A stretch of DNA of 64,000 nt from Novosphingobium rosa NBRC 15208 (GTDB lineage Bacteria; Pseudomonadota; Alphaproteobacteria; Sphingomonadales; Sphingomonadaceae). The notes beneath the pieces are model-generated. The model searched no databases. It worked only from the letters and a program-made list of their open reading frames with translations, and was not told the DNA's origin. Where the stretch lies: the NCBI RefSeq assembly GCF_001598555.1, contig NZ_BCZE01000010.1, positions 124,001 through 188,000 on the forward strand, read 5' to 3'. Position 1 is the first letter of the stretch, and every line of letters begins with the position of its first letter. This document shows positions 57,753 through 64,000 of this stretch, piece after piece. Both the position numbers and the translations under genes were made by a program.

Positions 57753-59636
57753 TTAGAATTCAGACCAGTCAGCGTCCATCGCCTCATTTAGCCCTCGAGA
57801 TGCCACAGAAGCATGTGATGGCCTGAGATTTGAAAATGAAGGCTTTATCAAGGACCTTTTACGCTCACTGGTTGAGCGCAACCTCGTCAGTTTGCCGACC
57901 GCGTTTACGGTACCAGTGAGGCTAAACCGTCCTACCACTTGAGCCAGCCGCTCGGATTCGTTGGCAAGGCTGGCAGCTGCCGCCGCCGCTTCTTCGACAA
58001 GGGCGGCGTTTAGCTGGGTCGCGTTGTCCAAATTGCCGATCACACCGTTGACCTGCTCGATGGCCCCCGTTTGTTGCACGCACTTTTGGCTCAAGTCTGC
58101 GATCATGGTGGAAACGTCGATGGCCTGCTTGACGATCCGCGACAATGAGGCCTGCGTTTGACTGACCATCTCGACGCCTTGTTGCACCTCTTTACCCGAC
58201 GTGACGATCAGTTCCGCAATTTCGCTGGCTGCTTTGGAGCTACGCTCGGCCAGCCCACGTACTTCGTTTGCGACGACAGCGAAGCCGCGACCGGCGTCAC
58301 CGGCCCGCGCCGCCTCAACCCCCGCATTCAAGGCAAGAAGATTGGTCTGGAACGAAATCCCGTCGATGATGGCGACGATGCTGCGCATTTTTTCTGATGT
58401 CGCGGCAATCGAGGTCATGGCCGTTACCGCATCACCCATCTGCCTGCCACTGTTCGTTGCTTCTTTTTCGGCCTCTCGCGCTGCCTGAGCGGCAACCACT
58501 GCCGCTGCCCGGGCATTGGTGACAGATTCGGTCAGCGCCATCACTGTTGAGGTTGTTTCTCCCAGAGTGGTTGCCTGCTGCTCGGTACGCGCAGCCAAAT
58601 CCTGTGCCGCCGCCGATATCTCGCTTGCGCCAGCCCGCACTGTGGTGGAGGCCACCGCGACTTCGCGAATCTGGTCTTCGAGAGCTTCGATCATCGCATT
58701 GAAGTCATCACGTAACCTCTGATACTTCCCGGGAAACTCTTCACCGATCCGATGCGTAAGCTCCCCAGATTTGAGGGCCAAAAGAGCCTCTTCCAACGCT
58801 CCGGTGACTTGTTGCTGAACCGCGAGCTGCAGATTGCCATCGGTGACTGCCCGCCGCGCAATGCTCAGCTTAATCTCATCCAACGCCCGGGCGATCCTCC
58901 CCAACTCGTCACGCTTTCCAGATCCAGGGATCTCGATATCGAGCTGCCCTTGAGCCATGGCTTCCATCGCCTTTTCCAGCTTGCTCAAAGGGCTCGTCAC
59001 ACGCCGACCGAACAGCGAAAGAATGAAAAGTCCCAGGATCAACCCCGCCGCGCCCGCCACGGTGCTGCGCTGGATAGCGGCCTTTGCTTCATCCACTGTT
59101 TTGGCGGTGTGTCGCTTGGCCTCGGATATATTATAATTCGTTGTAGTCTCGAGCGTTTGCTGCATGGCTTCAGCATCACGAACGATCTCGTTCTGAAAAA
59201 GCTGGTTGGCCTGGCTCTGCTGTCCTTGCACTGATAACTGCGCCACCTGCTCCAGTGGCGGCTTCAAATCGCTCCACTGCTTGAGAATGGTTCGGTACAG
59301 GAGCGCATCGCGATCATCACCCACCAACGGAGCATAGGCTTGCAGACTTTGATCGACTTGCGCGACCGCCGCCTTGTAGGCGCTGACTGCTCTGGCCTTT
59401 TGTTCGGGCGTTTCAGCCATGATCGCCCGGGCGAGCCGCACCCTGACAAGTTCGAAATTGGCAGTCGATTTGCCGAGAACGGCCACGCTGGGAAGCATGC
59501 TGCTGGTGCTCAGAACCATGTCTCTGATTGCAGTTTTTGCGCCCATAATAAGGCTTACAGAGGTCAAAACCATGCCCGCCGAGAGCAGCAGCGTCCCGAC
59601 GGTAACGATGGTTTTGATCCTGAAACCTTCCAACAT
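57753..59636 (-). CDS. Methyl-accepting chemotaxis protein
   Basis: A 627-residue chemoreceptor. Membrane segment one is at about residues 8-30 ([20 protein letters not shown]), a periplasmic four-helix-type sensor follows, and segment two is near 195-215 ([20 protein letters not shown]), then HAMP ([20 protein letters not shown]). The signalling hairpin contains [20 protein letters not shown] and [23 protein letters not shown] at 59636 has CGGAG seven bases upstream and is preferred to the ATG at 59642. The last 30 residues after [11 protein letters not shown] are a basic tail ending DADWSEF, possibly a pentapeptide-like tether. Confidence 0.94.
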   Translation of the reverse strand: MLEGFRIKTIVTVGTLLLSAGMVLTSVSLIMGAKTAIRDMVLSTSSMLPSVAVLGKSTANFELVRVRLARAIMAETPEQKARAVSAYKAAVAQVDQSLQAYAPLVGDDRDALLYRTILKQWSDLKPPLEQVAQLSVQGQQSQANQLFQNEIVRDAEAMQQTLETTTNYNISEAKRHTAKTVDEAKAAIQRSTVAGAAGLILGLFILSLFGRRVTSPLSKLEKAMEAMAQGQLDIEIPGSGKRDELGRIARALDEIKLSIARRAVTDGNLQLAVQQQVTGALEEALLALKSGELTHRIGEEFPGKYQRLRDDFNAMIEALEDQIREVAVASTTVRAGASEISAAAQDLAARTEQQATTLGETTSTVMALTESVTNARAAAVVAAQAAREAEKEATNSGRQMGDAVTAMTSIAATSEKMRSIVAIIDGISFQTNLLALNAGVEAARAGDAGRGFAVVANEVRGLAERSSKAASEIAELIVTSGKEVQQGVEMVSQTQASLSRIVKQAIDVSTMIADLSQKCVQQTGAIEQVNGVIGNLDNATQLNAALVEEAAAAAASLANESERLAQVVGRFSLTGTVNAVGKLTRLRSTSERKRSLIKPSFSNLRPSHASVASRGLNEAMDADWSEF

Positions 59637-59893
59637 TGCCATCTCCGGCGAATAACCCGCCACCAGCATTAAACAATAAGGTTCAACTAGCCCTGCCGCG
59701 TCACCCGTGGCAGCTGCGAAAGGCGGCCTTAACCTTTTCTTTCAACATCCATCGGCCTGCGAGCTAGGCGGCTTGGACAAATTGAGCATTCGGTGTTTCA
59801 TGTGATTTTTGAACGCACGCCTGCCGACGTGTTCATGATCCTTGCAGTTTGATGAGGGTATATTCGCCAAGTGATGACTACAGGGGATTTGTC

Positions 59894-60265
59894 ATGTCTC
59901 TCAAATTGAACGCCAAAGTCGCTCTCGCTGCTGCAGGAATTGCAACCTTGGGGGTAGGAGTGTTTCCGTCGGCTGCCTTGGCCCAAGGGCCGGGATATGA
60001 TCAGCATTACCGCGGCGCAAGCCGGGACTATCATCGTCAATATTATTCCGATCGGGCGCGTGGGCGCTATGCTTCTCGCCACTGCGGAAGCGGTAATGGC
60101 GCAGTTGGAACTATCGCCGGTGGTGCAGGAGGTGCCCTGCTCGGGAACGCTTTGGGGGGCGGAACAGCCGGAACGATTGTTGGTGGTGTCGCTGGTGCGT
60201 TGGTCGGAAGGACTCTCGATAAGAAGAACACACGTGACCATAACGCGATGCGCAACGGTTGCTGA
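59894..60265 (+). CDS. Exported glycine-zipper 2TM protein
   Basis: A 123-residue protein. Signal peptide with cleavage near AALA/QGPGY (residue 32). Residues 75-110 are a glycine zipper: VGTIAGGAGGALLGNALGGG and TAGTIVGGVAGALVG, a 2TM motif of outer-membrane-associated proteins. ATG at 59894; upstream in-frame ATG at 59849 would add 15 codons without signal. Role: envelope integrity or unknown. Confidence 0.8.
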   Translation: MSLKLNAKVALAAAGIATLGVGVFPSAALAQGPGYDQHYRGASRDYHRQYYSDRARGRYASRHCGSGNGAVGTIAGGAGGALLGNALGGGTAGTIVGGVAGALVGRTLDKKNTRDHNAMRNGC

Positions 60266-60784
60266 TGACAAAGCTGCCATCTAGGCTTGCAGGCGACGAC
60301 GGCATGCCAACGTATCACTTGCTCCTGAGAGTAAGCGTCGAAGGGCAAGAAATTTGACGGTGGCAACGCCAATATTCGGGGAGGATAGGTTTAGGCTACC
60401 CTCCCCTTTCATTGAGTTAGCCAGGTCATTTCCAAATGGCATAGAATGCCCGGAAATTCTCGAATTTCGCTCTTCCAATTAGAATCTGCCCGCCAGATTT
60501 CAAATTCTTTGATAACAGGCGCTATGTTAAAAGGTTTGACGTCCGGCGATTGTCGGGCGTGTCTCTTAGACTGGGCGTCAGCGCCAGATTCGATGTCACC
60601 TTCGTCGTGGTGACCGGAATGTCCGCTCTGTAATCGCGAGTGGATCGTTCTTGCCCTCCATTCAGCCACTGACCGCGGTAATGTCGACTGCATCGTGGAT
60701 CGGTATACGCAGCATGTTGCAAAGCCTGATTTCGCTCGGCCTGGAGCCGGGAAACGCAAATAGGCAGGCAAAGCGGAGGCAACG
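60266..60784. other. Intergenic stretch between glycine-zipper gene and GGDEF pseudogene
   Basis: 520 bases. A 164-codon minus-strand frame (60409-60903) crosses into the pseudogene but is not protein-like. I see no other feature. Confidence 0.45.
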
Positions 60785-62229
60785 TTAGGCGATAGCCCGC
60801 ACTGTGTTTCGCCCCGCTGATTTCGCCATATACAGAGCCTTATCCGCGTGACGATAGAGGTCCTGAAAAGTACCCCCCAATGGTCGAGCTGGCAATCCCG
60901 CAACTCACGCTCAGCATGATATCTGTTTTGCTGTCCATTGCTATCGGGTTCTGCCTGAGGTTCGTGCGGATGCGGTTGCAGATAAACTCGGCCTCAGCAA
61001 TGGAAGCATTTTTCAGCAAGAGAAGGAATTCGTCACCGCCAAGGCGGCCAACAATATCGCCCGCGCGTATTTGCGATTGAAAGGCGCGGGCTGCGTGGAC
61101 AAGCGCCTTATCGCCAGCCTCATGGCCCCACCGATCGTTGATGTTCTTGAAATAATCAAGATCGATCGCCACCATGGTTCAGGACCCGCTGCTGTCATGC
61201 AATGTCTTGTCTACATGAGCCTCAAAAGCGGATCGGCTCAGCAGACCCGTAAGGCTATCCGTTGAAGCCAAAAGCGCCATGGCCTTTTCGCGCTTGACCA
61301 CATCTTCGGTGAAGCGACGGCGCGCAGATAAATCGGCGGCGACGGGAAGGCAGGTCAGCAGCAACACGGCCAGGAAAAGCTGAAAGAGTTCGGCTTGCTG
61401 AGCATGGTTCTGTGTGAAGCTGGCTATGGGCCCCATGCCCCGAAGGGTGGCGCAACCACCGATGATTGCAATTAGCATGACGGAGATCTTGGTGCCCAGG
61501 CGCCCAACGCGAAATGTGATCCACATGACAGGCGCGAAAAGCACGAACAGCAGCGGAGCATGCGCGATAAAGAAAACCAGATAGGCCACCAGACCGATAA
61601 GGGCCAACAGCCCGATCGTCTCCGCGCGTTCTGTCCAACGCTTTTCCCGCATGCAGCGCAGCATGTCACCGTTGAAAACGGCGACGAATACCGGTGTGAA
61701 GATCAGGAGTCCGAGAGCATCGCTGATCAGCCATGTTTGCAAGGCGGAAAGGAAGGGTTGTTCAAAAAAGTACCAGGCTGTCGCGGCGCCTAAAAATCCG
61801 CTGATGCTGGGGGCGAGAATGCCGCAGGTTAAAACGAAGCGGCCAACCACGCGCGCCGAGTCCAGTGTGGGTATACAAGGCCCTACCGCGCCCGAAAACC
61901 AGGGCGGCAACAACCACTTCGACAATGTTGCACAGACCGTACAGCATAGGTCCGAGGACGGTGCCGCGCGTGAGAAGATTGGCGGCTGCGTTGGCGACGA
62001 GGCCTGCCGTGAGGATACCGGGCCAGGTGATCCGCTTATGGACCAGCAACAGACTAAGCAAGACGGCATTGGCGGGCCAGATCGTCGCGATATCGCGACC
62101 ATTGCTGGCCAGATGGATCGTGGCTGCTGCCAGCATAAAATAAAGGCCTGCCGCTGCCAGGCAGAGCTGACCGTGATAGCGTACAGTGTGGAGGGTATCT
62201 GTATTGTCGCGCCCGTACATCAGGTTCAT
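60785..62229 (-). pseudogene. MASE1-GGDEF diguanylate cyclase, broken by two frameshifts and a stop
   Basis: The parts read in order on the minus strand. MASE1 membrane sensor: MNLMYGRDNTDTLHTVRYHG and IWPANAVLLSLLL, then a frame change near 61865-61885 into LDSARVVGRFVLTCGILAPS and further membrane helices. The GGDEF domain starts TDSLTGLLSRSAFEAHVDKT, then TGA (61179-61181) in frame, then TMVAIDLDYFKNINDRWGHE and an intact GRLGGDEFLLLL. A second shift at a run of six G near 60880 leads to FQDLYRHADKALYMAKSAG and the real end at 60785. The three lesions make a working cyclase unlikely. Confidence 0.85.
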
Positions 62230-62419
62230 CTAGGGACAGAACGGCTAATCTGAGGTTAAAGCCACGCGAACAGCCCGCTGTGGAGCAATTCCTTTTTGCG
62301 TTTGGATGACGGTCCAGATTTGACCATTGCGAGTGACGTGCCAACGTGTCACGTCTGGGTCATATTGCGGCACTTTTGACCATGGGCGGCAGCCAGAGTT
62401 TGGCCGACGCTCGTGATTT

Positions 62420-64000
62420 CTAGAAGCTCTTCGATGCTGTGGCCGAGATGCGCGGCGCGCTGTCGCCGGTCTCATAGCGCACTGCATTGATCGGAAACGC
62501 TGCTTCGATCCCCAACCTGACAGCGTGGGGCAGGGTTGCGCGGGCTCCCACACCTGCGGAATAGAGATCGCCGGTGCCGTAGTCATTGCGCAGATTCGAT
62601 ACGCTGCCGGCATCAGCGAAGCCATAAAGCTGCACCCAACGGACCAGGCCGTTGCCGCGATCCCAGATTTTTGCCTGCAACTCGGCTGATCCGAGGATGC
62701 CCCGGTCGCCTGTGCGCTCGGCAAAATCATAGGCGCGGCCGAAAACAGGGCCACCGATTGAGATCTGCTCGACGGTCAGCAAGGGAGCGGTTGAGAGCTG
62801 GGCCGTTACAGCGAGTTTGGCGCTGAAGGGGCCGATCAGATCGCCGGCCCAATTGCTCCAGAGGTTGAAGCTGGTAAAATGTCCATCGGCATCAGGACGT
62901 GAGGCCAGCGGATCGCCCGGGCGGGTCGCTCCCAGTGCGTCAAGCCCTTGCACCACGCCGGCGCCAGCCCGCAGGCGTGCCCCTGCCAAGGGCACATATC
63001 CATTGATCGAGATGCTTGCGGTGGTGGCGCGATCGCGTCGCACCATGGCGCCCGAAAAGCGCTGATCGACGGCGATATAGTCCAGCGAGGCATTGACCCA
63101 GAGGCTGATCCTACGCCCACGCAGCAGGGGGTGAGCCAGGGAGACTCCCGCTGTCACCCAATTGCCGCTCGCACCATACTGGCGCCAGATGCCACCAGAA
63201 TTGGTGGCGCCATAGCCGCCATAAATCGCAACTTCCGTGCCGCCATGGCCGATTTGATGGGCGTAGCGGCCCCAGACCGAACCCAGCTCGCTAGGCTGTG
63301 CTGCGGTGACGAGGTAGGTAAGGCTGAGCTGATCTTTGTCATCGATCAGGCCATTAAAATCATAGGCCAGCTGCGCTCTGACCGGGCCCAGCGCGCCTGT
63401 GCCCCAATTGTCGATGGACGCGCGCGCGGCCACACGATCATTGGTCAACGGCACGATCAACACGCCCTTGTCACCCTCGCGCTCGAAGGTAACTTTCCCG
63501 ATTTTAACCCCCGGAACATCCTGTGCCAGCGTCAGCCTGCGGTCGACCTCCTTTTGCAGGGGAGCATGCCCCTTCAGCCCGTCAAGGACGGCCTGCACCG
63601 CAGTGTTGGGCTGACCCGTCAGGCGAACCTCATCGACATGCCCCTCATCAAGATCCACACGGAGGATACCCGATTCCATGGTCTGCGCAGGAACTGTTGA
63701 ACGCGCGAACACATAGCCTCTCGCTCTTGCCAGTCCGGAGACGGTGGAAAGCAAATCCTGCATGTCCACCGTGGTGAGGCGATGGCCCACAAAACTAGAC
63801 AGGGCTGCATCGAACGCAGCGCGCGGGATCTCCTCGCCTCCGCTCACAACAATCGATTTCACCTCGATGCCTGGCAATGAGGCAGAAGGCGAAGCGGCAC
63901 CGGCGGGCGTTTTCTCATTGTCGAGGCTCGAAAAACCGGCGTCGCTTGCCTGTTGATCGTCTACTGCCAGGGCCGTAGCCGGAGTACACGCCAAGGACAG
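62420..64000 (-). CDS. ShlB/FhaC/HecB-type outer-membrane transporter of two-partner secretion (5' end beyond window)
   Basis: At least 524 residues, open to the right edge. The visible N-terminus LSLACTPATALA looks like the end of a signal peptide, so the start lies outside. POTRA domains: VKSIVVSGGEEIPRAAFDAA and GILRVDLDEGHVDEVRLTGQ. The barrel has RASIDNWGTGALGPVRAQLA and SLTYLVTAAQPSELGS, and ends in SATASKSF with a terminal Phe as for BamA-exported proteins. Such transporters secrete a large filamentous or enzyme exoprotein, usually the adjacent gene; it is not within the window. Confidence 0.87.
   Translation of the reverse strand: MSLACTPATALAVDDQQASDAGFSSLDNEKTPAGAASPSASLPGIEVKSIVVSGGEEIPRAAFDAALSSFVGHRLTTVDMQDLLSTVSGLARARGYVFARSTVPAQTMESGILRVDLDEGHVDEVRLTGQPNTAVQAVLDGLKGHAPLQKEVDRRLTLAQDVPGVKIGKVTFEREGDKGVLIVPLTNDRVAARASIDNWGTGALGPVRAQLAYDFNGLIDDKDQLSLTYLVTAAQPSELGSVWGRYAHQIGHGGTEVAIYGGYGATNSGGIWRQYGASGNWVTAGVSLAHPLLRGRRISLWVNASLDYIAVDQRFSGAMVRRDRATTASISINGYVPLAGARLRAGAGVVQGLDALGATRPGDPLASRPDADGHFTSFNLWSNWAGDLIGPFSAKLAVTAQLSTAPLLTVEQISIGGPVFGRAYDFAERTGDRGILGSAELQAKIWDRGNGLVRWVQLYGFADAGSVSNLRNDYGTGDLYSAGVGARATLPHAVRLGIEAAFPINAVRYETGDSAPRISATASKSF

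Noticed and set aside
60409..60903. 164-codon minus-strand frame
   Set aside because: Overlaps the end of the GGDEF pseudogene in another frame and is not protein-like.

Overview
The window looks like a chromosomal piece of an alphaproteobacterium of the order Sphingomonadales, most likely Novosphingobium-like. This is inferred from high GC, a TonB receptor of the Caulobacter/Xanthomonas-expanded type, an EcfG-type sigma factor with its GGAAC promoter, a Usg-family protein, and the family-level look of the housekeeping proteins. No 16S rRNA or other typing marker is present, so the genus is an inference.

Positions 1-38400 are mostly core chromosome. They hold a PAS sensor (cut by the window edge), NAD salvage (pncB), redox enzymes (flavin reductase, aldo/keto reductase, azoreductase with a divergent HxlR regulator), purT, an NsrR-like repressor divergent from a single-domain globin with two matched operators between them, and a DUF885 peptidase. 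A cell-surface signalling and scavenging cluster follows (ECF sigma, FecR, TonB receptor with STN domain, GDSL esterase, S1/P1 nuclease). Then come two tRNA-Glu genes, recJ, and a branched-chain amino acid cluster on the minus strand (ilvI, ilvH, ilvC, a glycosyltransferase, and leuA behind an unannotated leucine-rich leader peptide). After these are miaA and serB with overlapping divergent starts, purL, xseB-ispA-coaD, a cyclophilin, and queA and tgt with a PhyH/TSUP pair between them. A hairpin repeat with consensus GTTATGGGAGCGCGAGGG occurs four times between genes in this half.

Positions 38470-39347 are an intergenic stretch with a strong nested hairpin (candidate structured RNA). At 39348-39395 lies the 3' half of a tRNA-Lys(CTT), directly followed by a P4-type integrase: the left end of an integrated element. 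No intact tRNA-Lys lies further right, so the right end is not visible.

The element (39.4 kb to at least 56.5 kb) carries an IS110 transposase, a single-domain response regulator, and a proteostasis module: groES-groEL paralogue, a conserved small protein, a Usg-like protein, two Hsp20 chaperones, an NDUFS4-like protein, a secreted protein and MarC. Heat-shock (RpoH-type) promoters precede groES and the first hsp20, and an EcfG-type promoter precedes an EcfG-like sigma gene. This resembles known transmissible heat-resistance/quality-control loci in concept, but ClpK, FtsH, DegP and KefB are not seen. It is followed by a GAF-PAS-PAS-GGDEF-EAL protein with a degenerate GGDEF site and by a decaying zone: IS21 remnants, an IS3 element whose transposase has an in-frame stop, a SHOCT-like remnant, and a glgX truncated after about 250 codons.

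Positions 57.3-64 kb hold a chemoreceptor, a glycine-zipper protein, a MASE1-GGDEF pseudogene with two frameshifts and a stop, and the two-partner-secretion outer-membrane transporter that runs off the right edge.
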